From positions 1-64,000 of the forward strand of contig JANQOZ010000061.1 of assembly GCA_028285525.1 (NCBI GenBank): a DNA stretch of 64,000 bases. The letters run 5' to 3'. Within the stretch, counting starts at the first letter, position 1; the number at the start of each line of letters is the position of its first letter. Origin of the DNA: Lysobacterales bacterium (GTDB lineage Bacteria; Pseudomonadota; Gammaproteobacteria; Xanthomonadales; SZUA-38). This document shows positions 9,497 to 18,212 of this stretch, in pieces. The notes under the pieces were generated by a model, which saw only the letters and a list, made by a program, of their open reading frames with translations, did no database searches and was not told where the DNA came from. The position numbers were made by a program, and so were the translations under genes.

Positions 9497-10456
9497 GTGA
9501 CCCAAGCGACGGAAGGCCCGTCACCCGAGGCCTTCAATCTGTTCTACTGCGACCAGTTTGTGCTCCCCCTCCCGGCGGAGCACCGGTTCCCCATGAGCAA
9601 GTATTCGCTGCTGCGCGAAAGGCTGCGGCAGGAGCCGGCGCTGGTATCCGGACGGTTCAGCGTTCCGCCGGCCGCTTCCCGCCAGGCCCTCAAGCGGGTC
9701 CACAGCAAAACCTATCTCGACGCCCTCCTGGGCGGCGAGCTGCCGCCGGCGATCGAGCGCCGCATCGGTTTTCCCTACAGCGAGCAAATGGTGGAGCGAT
9801 CCCGCCGCTCGGTGGGCGGCACCATGGCGGCGGCTGAGGCGGCGCTGGAATGCGGGGTCGCCGTCAATCTGGCCGGCGGCACCCACCACGCTTTTGCGGA
9901 CACCGGCGGCGGCTACTGCGTGCTGAACGACGTGGCGGTTGCCGCGCGCTACGCGCAGACCCGCCTGGGCGTGGGCCAGGTGCTTGTAGTCGATCTCGAC
10001 GTCCACCAGGGTGACGGCACCGCCGCAATTTTCGCCGAGGATCCCTCGGTGTTTACCTTTTCGATGCACGGCGGGAAAAACTATCCGACGCGCAAGCAAA
10101 CCAGCGACCTCGACGTACCCCTGGATGATGGGACTGACGACGATGCCTACCTCGAGCAGCTGGAGCAGATCCTGCCGGGGCTCCTGACCGAGGTTCAGCC
10201 CGAGCTGGTTTTCTACCTGGCCGGCGCTGATCCGTTTGCCGGGGATCGGCTGGGCCGATTGGCACTGAGCAAACCCGGCCTCGCGCGGCGCGACCGCCGG
10301 GTGTTTGCCCATCTGCGCGAAGCGGGTGTGCCCGCGGCCGTCTGCATGGCCGGTGGCTACGCGGATGACGTTGAAGACATTGTGTCGATCCACACCGCGA
10401 CGGTGCTCGCCGCCCACGAGAGCTGGCGGCGGTGGCAGGAAAAATCTGCCCGCTAG
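9497..10456 (+). CDS. Histone-deacetylase-like amidohydrolase (AcuC/HDAC family)
   Basis: 319 residues from the GTG at 9497, chosen because the conserved N-terminal FVLPLPAEHRFPMSKY requires a start upstream of the first ATG (9594). Deacetylase signatures: GGTHHAF (catalytic His pair), TGGGYCVLNDVAVAA, the zinc-ligand segment DLDVHQGDGT, SMHGGKNYP, an AGADPF motif with the third metal Asp, and MAGGYADD. Such bacterial enzymes remove acyl groups from lysine, small amines or, in AcuC, acetyl-CoA synthetase. It lies 35 bases after pckG in the same direction, which may reflect acetyl-dependent control of central metabolism; the substrate is unknown. Confidence 0.9.
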   Translation: MTQATEGPSPEAFNLFYCDQFVLPLPAEHRFPMSKYSLLRERLRQEPALVSGRFSVPPAASRQALKRVHSKTYLDALLGGELPPAIERRIGFPYSEQMVERSRRSVGGTMAAAEAALECGVAVNLAGGTHHAFADTGGGYCVLNDVAVAARYAQTRLGVGQVLVVDLDVHQGDGTAAIFAEDPSVFTFSMHGGKNYPTRKQTSDLDVPLDDGTDDDAYLEQLEQILPGLLTEVQPELVFYLAGADPFAGDRLGRLALSKPGLARRDRRVFAHLREAGVPAAVCMAGGYADDVEDIVSIHTATVLAAHESWRRWQEKSAR

Positions 10457-10459
10457 GTT

Positions 10460-10482
10460 TACTTGCTGGTTGATAGCAAGTA
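10460..10482. promoter_or_regulatory. Perfect 8-base inverted repeat before the TetR gene
   Basis: TACTTGCT at 10460-10467 and AGCAAGTA at 10475-10482, with 7 bases between, ending 10 bases before the ATG at 10493. This size and position are typical of an autoregulatory TetR-family operator. It shares ACTTG/CAAGT half-sites with 7464-7480. Confidence 0.6.
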
Positions 10483-10492
10483 TCTTGGCGAG

Positions 10493-11140
10493 ATGCCTCA
10501 ACCCGCACTCACCCAGGCTCAGCGAACGGCGCTTTCGGACACCGCGATGATCGACGCCGCCATCATGCTGATCGTGAGTCTGGGACCTGAAAAAACCACC
10601 CTGAAAGCACTCGGCGAGGCTTCTGGCTACAGCCGGGGACTCGTGACCTACCGCTTCGGCAGTAAGGCGGGTCTTTTCAAGGCGGTCATCAAAACCGTCT
10701 CTGAACGCTGGCTGGACGCCTTTGAAAAAGCCGTCGACGACAAGTCCGGTATCAGCGCCATTTTGAGTACGGCCGAAGCTTATCGCCAGTTTGTCCTGAG
10801 ATCGCCCAAGGACATCCGCGCGATGCACATTCTGAGCTATCACTCCGTGGAACCAGGCTGCGGGCACGCCGACATGGTTCGCAAGGTCATCCGCGCGCAG
10901 CGCGACCAGCTTGCTCAGTGGGTAAGAGACGGTCAGCAGCAGGGCACGGTCTGCCCCAATGTGGACCCCCAGGTTTTTGCGGCCCGCTTTGTGGCCTACA
11001 CCAGCGGCATGGTTTGGGCCTGGATGCTCGGCACCCGCGATATCGATTTTGAGGCCGCACACGAGGCCTTCCAGCGACAGATCAACTTCGAACTCTCCCG
11101 ACAGGCTGACGCCTGCCATACAGGAACCGACAGACAATGA
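10493..11140 (+). CDS. TetR-family transcriptional regulator of a beta-oxidation operon
   Basis: 215 residues from ATG 10493. The N-terminal helix-turn-helix is recognisable: [37 protein letters not shown]. The C-terminal ligand-binding part is typical in length, with a tail of ~10 polar residues. A longer frame beginning at TTG 10463 would put the start inside the perfect inverted repeat, so ATG 10493 is preferred. Its stop overlaps the thiolase start (ATGA at 11137-11140). It probably represses this operon and is relieved by an acyl-CoA, as for other TetR regulators of fatty-acid degradation; the ligand is inference. Confidence 0.9.
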   Translation: MPQPALTQAQRTALSDTAMIDAAIMLIVSLGPEKTTLKALGEASGYSRGLVTYRFGSKAGLFKAVIKTVSERWLDAFEKAVDDKSGISAILSTAEAYRQFVLRSPKDIRAMHILSYHSVEPGCGHADMVRKVIRAQRDQLAQWVRDGQQQGTVCPNVDPQVFAARFVAYTSGMVWAWMLGTRDIDFEAAHEAFQRQINFELSRQADACHTGTDRQ

Positions 11141-12345
11141 CAGACGCTTATATCTACGATCACGTACGCACGCCCCGCGGCCGCGGAAAACCCAACGGCT
11201 CGCTCCACGAGGTCACCCCCATCGAGCTGGTTCGCCAGGTGCTCGAAGCGCTGCGTGACCGCAACGAGCTCGATACCAGCAAGCTCGACGACGTGGTGAT
11301 GGGCTGCGTATCCCCGGTGGCCGAGCAGGGCGCAAACGTCGCGCGCGTCGGCGCGCTGATGGCGAACTACGATCAGACGGTGCCGGGCAAGCAGCTCAAC
11401 CGGTTTTGTGCGTCCGGCCTCGAGGCCGTCAACACGGCGGCGTCCCAGATCATGGCAGGCCAGTCGGACCTGTGCATCGGGGGCGGCGTTGAATCGATGT
11501 CCCGCGTACCGATGGGCTCGGACGGCGGCGCCATGGCCGTGGACCCGCACGTGGCCTACAACACCTATTTTGCGCCCCAGGGTATCGGCGCCGACCTGAT
11601 CGCTACCAAGTACGGCTTCAGCCGTGAGGACGTGGACGCTTACGCGGCGGAGAGCCAGGCGCGGGCCGCGAACGCTTGGGACAACGGCTATTTCGACGAC
11701 GCGGTGATCGAGGTCAAAGATCAGCTCGGCATGACGCTGCTCGACCGGGACGAGCACATGCGCCCGGGCACCACCGCTGAGGATCTGGCGGGCCTCAAGC
11801 CGGCGTTTGTGATTCCCGGCGAGCAGTTCGGCTTCGACGCCGTGGCGCTGCAGCGGTATCCGGAGGTTGAGCGCATCAACCACGTACACACCGGCGGCAA
11901 CAGCTCCGGCATTGTCGACGGCGCCGGCGCGGTGCTGATCGGCAACAAGGAGATCGGCGACAGCCTGGGGCTGAAGCCACGCGCCCGGATCAAGGGCTTT
12001 GCGTCCATCGGCTCCGAGCCGACGATCATGCTGACCGGCCCGGGGCCGTCAGCGGAGAAGGTTCTCAAGCGCTGCGGCATGAGCAAGTCCGACATCGACC
12101 TGTTCGAGCTGAACGAGGCGTTTGCGTCGGTGGTGCTGCGCTACATGCAGCAGCTCGACATCGACCACAGCCAGATCAACGTGAACGGCGGCGCAATTGC
12201 GCTGGGTCATCCCCTGGGCGCAACCGGGGCGATGATCTTCGGCACCGTGCTGGACGAGCTGGAGCGGCGCGATCTGAACACCGCGCTGGTCAACCTTTGT
12301 ATTGGTGCCGGCATGGGCACCGCCACTATTATCGAACGGGTATAA
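11137..12345 (+). CDS. Acetyl-CoA C-acyltransferase (thiolase)
   Basis: 402 residues. Thiolase signatures: the acyl-accepting cysteine in [11 protein letters not shown] (Cys91), [29 protein letters not shown] with the active-site His, and the second cysteine in [15 protein letters not shown] at the C-terminus. It cleaves 3-ketoacyl-CoA to acetyl-CoA and a shortened acyl-CoA. Its start overlaps the TetR stop by 4 bases, and the bifunctional hydratase/dehydrogenase starts 2 bases after its stop, so it probably supplies the thiolase half of the trifunctional complex (FadA/FadI role). Confidence 0.96.
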   Translation: MTDAYIYDHVRTPRGRGKPNGSLHEVTPIELVRQVLEALRDRNELDTSKLDDVVMGCVSPVAEQGANVARVGALMANYDQTVPGKQLNRFCASGLEAVNTAASQIMAGQSDLCIGGGVESMSRVPMGSDGGAMAVDPHVAYNTYFAPQGIGADLIATKYGFSREDVDAYAAESQARAANAWDNGYFDDAVIEVKDQLGMTLLDRDEHMRPGTTAEDLAGLKPAFVIPGEQFGFDAVALQRYPEVERINHVHTGGNSSGIVDGAGAVLIGNKEIGDSLGLKPRARIKGFASIGSEPTIMLTGPGPSAEKVLKRCGMSKSDIDLFELNEAFASVVLRYMQQLDIDHSQINVNGGAIALGHPLGATGAMIFGTVLDELERRDLNTALVNLCIGAGMGTATIIERV

Positions 12346-12347
12346 CC

Positions 12348-14522
12348 ATGGCTGAAACGATTCAATTCGCCGTCGCGGACGGCATTGCCACCCTGACACT
12401 GGATGTTCCCGGCCGCAGCATGAACGTGGTCACCGATCAGTTTCTCGACGACCTGAACGAATCGGTCGAGAAGGTCGTCCAGGACGACGGGATCAAAGGT
12501 GCCATCATCACCTCCGCCAAGGAGGCGTTTGTCGCCGGCGCCGACCTCATGTGGCTGGTCAACGTTTACGACGCCAACCTGCCGGCCAGCGAGCTCCTGG
12601 AGAAAAACCAGAAGTTCACCCACGCCCTGCGCACGATGGAAACCTGCGGCAAACCGTTCGTGGCGGCGCTGAACGGCACCGCCCTGGGCGGCGGGCTGGA
12701 GATTGCGCTGGCCTGTCATCAACGCATCGCCGCCGACAACCCCAAAGCGGTTTTCGGGCTGCCGGAGGTCCAGGTAGGACTGCTGCCGGGCGCCGGCGGC
12801 ACTCAGCGCCTGCCGCGCCTGATCGGCGTGCAGCCGGCGCTGGAGCTGATCACGCAGGGCACCCACGTGCCGGCTCAGAAGGCGGTCAAGCTGGGCTTCA
12901 TCGACCAGGTGGTCCCTGCCGACCAGCTGCTGGACGTCGCCGCGGCCTGGGTCAACGACAACCCCGACGCGGTGCAGCCGTGGGATCAGAAAGGCTTCAA
13001 GGTGCCGGGCGGCGCCGGTGCCTTCCATCCGAAGATCGCGCAGGTGTTCATGGGCGGCAGTGCGCTCGTGGCGCAGAAAACCAACCACAACTACCCGGCA
13101 CCGATCGCCATCCTGTCGTGCGTGTACGAAGGCACCATCGTGCCGATCGATACCGGTTTGAAAATTGAGTCGCGCTACTTCACCTCACTCTTCCAGGACC
13201 CGGTTTACCGCAACATGACGCGGACGCTGTTCATCAATAAGGGTGCCGCCGAGAAGGGTGCGCGCCGGCCCAAAGACGTGCCGCCCGCGGAGTGCAAGAA
13301 GATCGGCATGCTCGGCGCCGGCATGATGGGCGCGGGCATCGCGTTTGTCAGCGCCCGGGCGGGCATGGACGTAGTGCTGCTGGACAGCACGCTCGAGGCC
13401 GCCGAAAAGGGCAAAGACTATTCGCGCGGGCTGATGGCCAAGCGCCTGGAGAAGGGCCGTACCACGCAGGAGAAGATGGACCAGCTCCTTTCCCGCATCC
13501 ACCCGACCGCCGAGTACGCGGATCTCGAAGGCTGCGACCTGGTGATCGAAGCGGTTTTTGAGGACCGGGATATCAAGGCGGACGTGACCGCCAAAGCCGA
13601 AGCGGTGCTGGCGGCAGACAAGGTGTTCGCCTCCAACACCTCTACGCTGCCCATCAGCGGTCTGGCCGAGTCGTCCAGCCGCCCGAAGAACTTCATCGGT
13701 CTGCACTTCTTCTCACCCGTGGACAAGATGCCTCTGGTTGAGATCATCATGGGCAAGGAGACCTCGGACGAGGCGCTGGCCCATTCCCTGGACTACGTCC
13801 GGCAGATCCGCAAGACCCCGATTGTGGTCAACGACAGCCGCGGCTTCTACACCTCCCGCGTCTTCGGCACCTACGTCAACGAGGGTATGGCGCTGCTGAA
13901 AGACGGCGTGGCGCCGGCGCTCATCGAAAATGCCGGCAAGCTGGCCGGAATGCCGGTGGGCCCCCTGGCCGTGCATGATGAGGTCACGCTCGACCTGAGC
14001 GTGAAGGTGTTCAAGCAGACCCAGGAAGACTTAGGCGACGAATACGACGCGCCGTCCGCCATGGACGTGACCTTCAAGATGGTCGACGAGCTGGGCCGGT
14101 CCGGCAAGCGATTCGGCAAAGGGTTTTACGACTATCCGGAAGGTGCCAAGAAGCATCTGTGGCCGGGCCTGGCAGAACACTTCCCCGTGGCCGACTCGCA
14201 GCCTGACGTCGACGAGGTCAAGGAGCGTCTCCTCTACATCCAGGCGATCGAAACGGTCCGGTGTATGCAGGAAGGGGTGATCACCACGGCCGCGGACGCG
14301 GACATCGGATCCATCTTCGGCTGGGGTTTCCCGCCCTGGACCGGCGGCACGCTGTCCTTTATCGATACGATCGGGCTCGATCAGTTCATCGCCAAAGCCG
14401 AGGCGCTTGCCGAGCGACACGGTCCGCGGTTTGCGGTGCCCGAGCTCCTCAGCAAAATGGCCGCGGCGGGCGAGCGATTCTACCCACCCGCCGCTGACGC
14501 CGGTCAGCGTGACGCGGCCTAA
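12348..14522 (+). CDS. Bifunctional enoyl-CoA hydratase / 3-hydroxyacyl-CoA dehydrogenase (FadJ/FadB type)
   Basis: 724 residues from ATG 12348. The N-terminal crotonase domain (about 1-190) shows NGTALGGGLEIALACHQRI and LPEVQVGLLPGAGGTQRLPR. The NAD-binding 3-hydroxyacyl-CoA dehydrogenase domain starts near residue 320 with KIGMLGAGMMGAGIA, followed by LHFFSPVDKMPLVEI with the catalytic His, then NDSRGFYTSRV and the C-terminal dimerisation domains. It performs the hydration and NAD+-dependent oxidation steps of beta-oxidation and should associate with the thiolase upstream. The length and the order thiolase then alpha subunit are closer to FadI-FadJ order than to fadBA. Confidence 0.95.
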   Translation: MAETIQFAVADGIATLTLDVPGRSMNVVTDQFLDDLNESVEKVVQDDGIKGAIITSAKEAFVAGADLMWLVNVYDANLPASELLEKNQKFTHALRTMETCGKPFVAALNGTALGGGLEIALACHQRIAADNPKAVFGLPEVQVGLLPGAGGTQRLPRLIGVQPALELITQGTHVPAQKAVKLGFIDQVVPADQLLDVAAAWVNDNPDAVQPWDQKGFKVPGGAGAFHPKIAQVFMGGSALVAQKTNHNYPAPIAILSCVYEGTIVPIDTGLKIESRYFTSLFQDPVYRNMTRTLFINKGAAEKGARRPKDVPPAECKKIGMLGAGMMGAGIAFVSARAGMDVVLLDSTLEAAEKGKDYSRGLMAKRLEKGRTTQEKMDQLLSRIHPTAEYADLEGCDLVIEAVFEDRDIKADVTAKAEAVLAADKVFASNTSTLPISGLAESSSRPKNFIGLHFFSPVDKMPLVEIIMGKETSDEALAHSLDYVRQIRKTPIVVNDSRGFYTSRVFGTYVNEGMALLKDGVAPALIENAGKLAGMPVGPLAVHDEVTLDLSVKVFKQTQEDLGDEYDAPSAMDVTFKMVDELGRSGKRFGKGFYDYPEGAKKHLWPGLAEHFPVADSQPDVDEVKERLLYIQAIETVRCMQEGVITTAADADIGSIFGWGFPPWTGGTLSFIDTIGLDQFIAKAEALAERHGPRFAVPELLSKMAAAGERFYPPAADAGQRDAA

Positions 14523-14536
14523 GCAAAGGAATCGCC

Positions 14537-15313
14537 ATGAGTGAATTGGAAACCGTCAGCTACAGCGTCGAAGGTGGGGTGGCGACCGTCACCATGAACC
14601 GCCCCGACGCGATGAACGCCTTCAACCAGCAGCTCCGCAGCGACCTCGCTGCCGGGCTGCAGCAGGCCGACCGCGATGATGAGGTGCGCGTGGTGGTGCT
14701 CACCGGCGCCGGCCGGGCGTTCAACCCCGGCGCAGACTTAAAGGAAGGCATCAGCAATTCGGTGGAGCGTCAGCTTATCTACGAATACCGCCCGATCCTC
14801 GACGCGATCAGCAATCTACAAAAGCCGGTCATTGCGGCCGTCAACGGCTTCGCCGCCGGGGTCGGTCTGTCGGTGGCGCTGGCCTGCGATCTGGCGGTGA
14901 TGGCCGACAACGCGTTTTTGCTGTCGCCTTTCACCACCATTTCCCTGGTGCCTGACGGCGGCGCCACCTGGCTCCTGGTCAGGCAGCTCGGCTACAAGCG
15001 GGCCTACGAAATGTCGGTGGAGGGTCAGCGGCTGAGTGCCGAAGACGCGCTCGCCGCGGGCCTGATCAATCGGGTCACGCCGCCGGAAGAAGTGGTCAGC
15101 AACGCGCAGGCGTGGGCGGCGGAACTGGCGAAGAAAGCGCCGCTGTCGCTGACCGCCACCAAGCGCGCCATGCGGCTGGCGATGCACGCCAGCTACGACG
15201 ACGTTTATCGACTGGAGGCCCTGCTGCAGGGCCACTGCGCGGCCAGCGAAGACGCTGCAGAGGGCGTACAGGCGTTCCTCGACAAGCGCGCAGCAAACTT
15301 TAAGGGTAAGTAG
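14537..15313 (+). CDS. Enoyl-CoA hydratase/isomerase family protein
   Basis: 258 residues, the normal length of a monofunctional crotonase. Signatures: VVVLTGAGRAFNPGADLKEG, KPVIAAVNGFAAGVGLSVALACD (oxyanion hole), LVPDGGATWLL and the C-terminal helix KAPLSLTATKRAM. At the position where hydratases usually have the second catalytic Glu the sequence reads PDGG, as in PaaG-type isomerases, so an isomerase role is as likely as hydration. It starts 14 bases after the bifunctional gene, and the acyl-CoA dehydrogenase follows 2 bases after its stop. Confidence 0.9.
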   Translation: MSELETVSYSVEGGVATVTMNRPDAMNAFNQQLRSDLAAGLQQADRDDEVRVVVLTGAGRAFNPGADLKEGISNSVERQLIYEYRPILDAISNLQKPVIAAVNGFAAGVGLSVALACDLAVMADNAFLLSPFTTISLVPDGGATWLLVRQLGYKRAYEMSVEGQRLSAEDALAAGLINRVTPPEEVVSNAQAWAAELAKKAPLSLTATKRAMRLAMHASYDDVYRLEALLQGHCAASEDAAEGVQAFLDKRAANFKGK

Positions 15314-15315
15314 CC

Positions 15316-16491
15316 ATGCCGACACAAGGCCGCACGATTTTTGAAGAAGAGCACGAAATGTTCCGCGACGCCACGCGTCGCTTTCTGCAGGCGGAGGTTG
15401 AGCCGCATCGCGACCGCTGGGCGGAGCAGGGCGCCGTCGATCCGGAGATCTATCAGAAGGCCGGCGAGCAGGGCCTGCTGTGTATGTGGGTGGACGAGCA
15501 GTATGGCGGCCCAGGGATCAAAGACTTCCGGTACGACCAGATCTTCGACGAGGAAAACTGCCGCTACGGCGACACCGGTTTGTTTATTTCCCTGCACAAC
15601 CGAATTGTTGCCCCGTATCTCGGAGCGCTCGGGACCGAGGAGCAGAAAACCCGCTATCTGCCCGGCTGCGTAAGCGGCGAGACGATACTCGGCATCGCCA
15701 TGACGGAGCCGGGTGCCGGCAGCGACGTGGCGGGCATGAAGACGCGGGCCGAGGACAAGGGTGACCACTACCTGCTCAACGGCTCAAAGACCTATATCTC
15801 CAACGGCATCATCGGCAACCTGTTTATGGTGGCCGCGAAGACCGGCGCGCCGGAAAGCCGGCAGCTGGGCCTGTTCCTGGTCGAGGGTGACACCCCCGGC
15901 TTCAAGCGCGGGCGAAACCTCGCGAAGATGGGGCTCAAGAGCCAGGACACGGCGGAACTCTTCTTCGATAACGTGGAGGTTCCCAAGGCCAACGTGCTCG
16001 GTGATTCGACCCGCGGCTTTTACAATCTGATGAAGTTCCTGGCGGAGGAACGCCTGATGAACGCCGTCGGCAATCTGGCGATGGCTGACGCGGCGCTCGA
16101 CCTGACCTTGGATTTTGCGCGAGAGCGCAAGGTGTTCGGCCAGACGGTGGCGGATTTCCAGGTCAACCGGTTTAAGTTTGCCGACATGCGCACAGGCATC
16201 GACGTGGCGCAGATATTTGTCGACCACTGCGTGATGGCGCACAATCGAGGCGAGCTGACGCCGGAAACGGCGGCCCAGGCGAAGCTGTTTACCAGCGAGC
16301 TGCTGGGGCGCACCGTAGATGAGTGCGTGCAGCTTCACGGCGGGGCGGGCTTTATGGACGAGTACCGGATTTCCCGCCTGTATCGCGACGCCCGGATCGC
16401 CCGCATCTACGCTGGGTCGTCCGAGGTGATGCGGGAAATTGTGGCCCGATCCATGGGTCTGGATCCGCGCAAAAAAGCGGCCGCGGCCTGA
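15316..16491 (+). CDS. Acyl-CoA dehydrogenase (medium/long-chain type)
   Basis: 391 residues, standard for soluble tetrameric acyl-CoA dehydrogenases. Signatures: GIAMTEPGAGSDVAGMKTRA, LNGSKTYISNGIIGNLFMV, RKVFGQTVADFQVNRFKFAD, QLHGGAGFMDEY and RDARIARIYAGSSEVMREIVARSMG. The last segment resembles long-chain enzymes. It uses FAD to oxidise acyl-CoA to trans-2-enoyl-CoA and passes electrons to ETF, which is not encoded in this window. It is the fourth enzyme of the TetR-headed operon, so this operon alone covers a whole beta-oxidation cycle. Confidence 0.95.
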   Translation: MPTQGRTIFEEEHEMFRDATRRFLQAEVEPHRDRWAEQGAVDPEIYQKAGEQGLLCMWVDEQYGGPGIKDFRYDQIFDEENCRYGDTGLFISLHNRIVAPYLGALGTEEQKTRYLPGCVSGETILGIAMTEPGAGSDVAGMKTRAEDKGDHYLLNGSKTYISNGIIGNLFMVAAKTGAPESRQLGLFLVEGDTPGFKRGRNLAKMGLKSQDTAELFFDNVEVPKANVLGDSTRGFYNLMKFLAEERLMNAVGNLAMADAALDLTLDFARERKVFGQTVADFQVNRFKFADMRTGIDVAQIFVDHCVMAHNRGELTPETAAQAKLFTSELLGRTVDECVQLHGGAGFMDEYRISRLYRDARIARIYAGSSEVMREIVARSMGLDPRKKAAAA

Positions 16492-16536
16492 TCGACAAAG
16501 CGGCCCAAAAGCGGCCAGAAGCTGCCAGGAGAAGAC

Positions 16537-16821
16537 ATGAAAGCTGTTTGGAACGACGCCGTCCTCGCTGAATCGAACGACACCGTGGTGGTTGAGGGCA
16601 ATCACTACTTTCCGCCGGAGTCGCTGAATATGGATTTTTTCGAAGATTCCGCGACCACCAGCGTATGCCCCTGGAAAGGGACCGCCAGCTACTACTCGGT
16701 CAAGGTCGACGGCCAGTCGAATCCCGACGCGGCCTGGTACTACCCCGAGACCAAGTCCGCGGCGGACAACATCCGCGGCCGCGTGGCCTTCTGGAAAGGG
16801 GTACAGGTCTCCGACAGTTGA
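16537..16821 (+). CDS. DUF427 family protein
   Basis: 94 residues with the family pattern MKAVWNDAVLAESNDTVVVEGNHYFPPES, TSVCPWKGTASYYSVKVDG and a final AWYYPETKSAADNIRGRVAFWKGV. DUF427 proteins are small single-domain beta proteins of unknown function, widespread in bacteria and often next to metabolic genes. AGGAGAAG precedes the ATG at 16537 at a good distance. It lies 45 bases after the acyl-CoA dehydrogenase, probably the last or next-to-last gene of the operon. Confidence 0.9.
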   Translation: MKAVWNDAVLAESNDTVVVEGNHYFPPESLNMDFFEDSATTSVCPWKGTASYYSVKVDGQSNPDAAWYYPETKSAADNIRGRVAFWKGVQVSDS

Positions 16822-16885
16822 CCTTCCGTTGACCCGGCGGCACAGATAATCTCGGCAATTCGACTCCGGGGAGCCGCCGGCACTC

Positions 16886-17392
16886 ATGTTTCTTAAGCGT
16901 CTGCTCAAGTTTCTCCACACTTCGGCTGCGGTGGGGCTCGCCGGTGGCCTGGCTGCCTACATGATTATCCTGGCCTACGGGCCAGCGCCCGAGTCTCTGC
17001 CCGAGTACACCGCGCTGCGCCAGGCGCTGGCTGTGGTTTCCAAGTGGCTGCTGATGCCCTCGATGGCCTTGGTGCTGGTGACCGGCCTGCTGTCCATGGC
17101 GGCCCACTATCCTTACATGGAAGCGCCCTGGGTCTGGGTAAAAGCCGTGTCGGGCATCCTGGTGTTCGAGGCGACGCTCGGCAGCATCGACGCACCGGCG
17201 CAGCGCGCTGCGGCCACCACCGCCAAGGCGCTGGCCGGAGAAATTGACGCGGCTGAGGTGGCGGCCCTCATGCACAACGAGTGGGGCGCCTGGTGGATGG
17301 TGCTGGCGCTGTCGGCGGCGAACGTCGCCCTGGCGATCTGGCGCCCGCGCTTCGGCGTCTCTCGGGGCAAAAGGCTGAGCGCTAAAGGCTGA
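16886..17392 (+). CDS. Small integral membrane protein
   Basis: 168 residues with four predicted spans at roughly 12-32, 52-76, 84-104 and 134-153, and a short basic C-terminal tail. His11 in LKFLHTSAAVG and other aromatic/His positions recall DUF2269-like or CopD-like small membrane proteins, but I cannot assign a family firmly. It follows the DUF427 gene by 64 bases and converges with the next gene, with only 7 bases between the stops. Confidence 0.75.
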   Translation: MFLKRLLKFLHTSAAVGLAGGLAAYMIILAYGPAPESLPEYTALRQALAVVSKWLLMPSMALVLVTGLLSMAAHYPYMEAPWVWVKAVSGILVFEATLGSIDAPAQRAAATTAKALAGEIDAAEVAALMHNEWGAWWMVLALSAANVALAIWRPRFGVSRGKRLSAKG

Positions 17393-17399
17393 CCTCAGC

Positions 17400-18143
17400 T
17401 CAGGGGCGGTTCCTTCGCGTCAGCAGCGAGCTTGGGCGACGCTCCTGCGCCGTCTTGAAAAGGCTGAAGGTCTTTTTGACGTAGTTGGTCACGCTGTCGA
17501 TCCCGTCGATGTACTCCTTCAGCTCGGGCGTCCACTGGGCTTCGACCACCCGCGAGCTCATGGCCGGATCCGAGCCCTCCAGACGAACGTAGAACCAGGG
17601 CTCACCCCGCTTCAGCGTCAGCGGCTTGTCGACATCGTGCCACTCGAAGGCCCACATCAGCCGCCGTGGCCAGACGTCGAGCTGAAACCGCCCGCTGATC
17701 ACCAGACCGGGCCAGCGAGTGCCTTTGTAGTCGTGAATCGGTCCCGATTCCTCAAGAAAGCAGTAGTCGTCCGCCACAAAGCGATAGGGCGTGACAATCT
17801 GAAAGATAGGGCGCTTGGGATGACGCCATTGATCCGGCGGCATCGGCACGATCATCTCGTCCAGAAATTTCAGGTCGATCGGGCTGTCGTGTCCCAGATC
17901 GTTGTTGAACGACAGCGTCCCGTCCGGGCGAGCCACCGCCGAAAACTTGGCGTCGATCGGGCAGCGGATCTGATAAAGCTTCGCCTCATGCTGCAGGACC
18001 GCCGGACAGGCCGTGACCGCTTTGGCCGACGGATCTTCGAGGATCGGCAGGTCCAGGGCCTCGGGCGCAAACCAGATGGTTGACGCCTTTACGGGGTCCA
18101 TCAGCCAGCCGACGGTGAGGATGCGGGAGGATTGGTCGCTCAT
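17400..18143 (-). CDS. Conserved hypothetical protein
   Basis: 247 residues from the ATG at 18143; a longer frame would need a TTG codon at 18161. There is no signal peptide and no membrane span. The protein is rich in Trp and aromatic residues and has stretches such as EAKLYQIRCPIDAKFS and GRFQLDVWPRRLMWAFEWH. I do not recognise the family. TATAGT at 18174-18179 (minus strand) is a plausible -10 about 30 bases before the ATG. It stands alone, divergent from the sigma-factor operon. Confidence 0.7.
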   Translation of the reverse strand: MSDQSSRILTVGWLMDPVKASTIWFAPEALDLPILEDPSAKAVTACPAVLQHEAKLYQIRCPIDAKFSAVARPDGTLSFNNDLGHDSPIDLKFLDEMIVPMPPDQWRHPKRPIFQIVTPYRFVADDYCFLEESGPIHDYKGTRWPGLVISGRFQLDVWPRRLMWAFEWHDVDKPLTLKRGEPWFYVRLEGSDPAMSSRVVEAQWTPELKEYIDGIDSVTNYVKKTFSLFKTAQERRPSSLLTRRNRP

Positions 18144-18177
18144 GGGTGCGGTATAGGCCAAAAGTTAGGCGACACTA

Positions 18178-18206
18178 TAAACGTTTTCGCCGCCTGCGCC
18201 GTCTGA
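18178..18206 (+). promoter_or_regulatory. Possible ECF-type promoter before the sigma factor gene
   Basis: AAC at 18180-18182 and CGTCTGA at 18200-18206 are separated by 17 bases, matching the general ECF pattern of an AAC -35 and a CGTC -10. If real it would be autoregulated, and the transcript start would lie so near ATG 18213 that a downstream start (18318) becomes more likely. This is a weak pattern match. Confidence 0.25.
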
Positions 18207-18212
18207 TTTACC

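Noticed and set aside
10463..10492. TTG start for the TetR gene
   Set aside because: Lies inside a perfect inverted repeat that looks like an operator; the ATG at 10493 matches usual family length.
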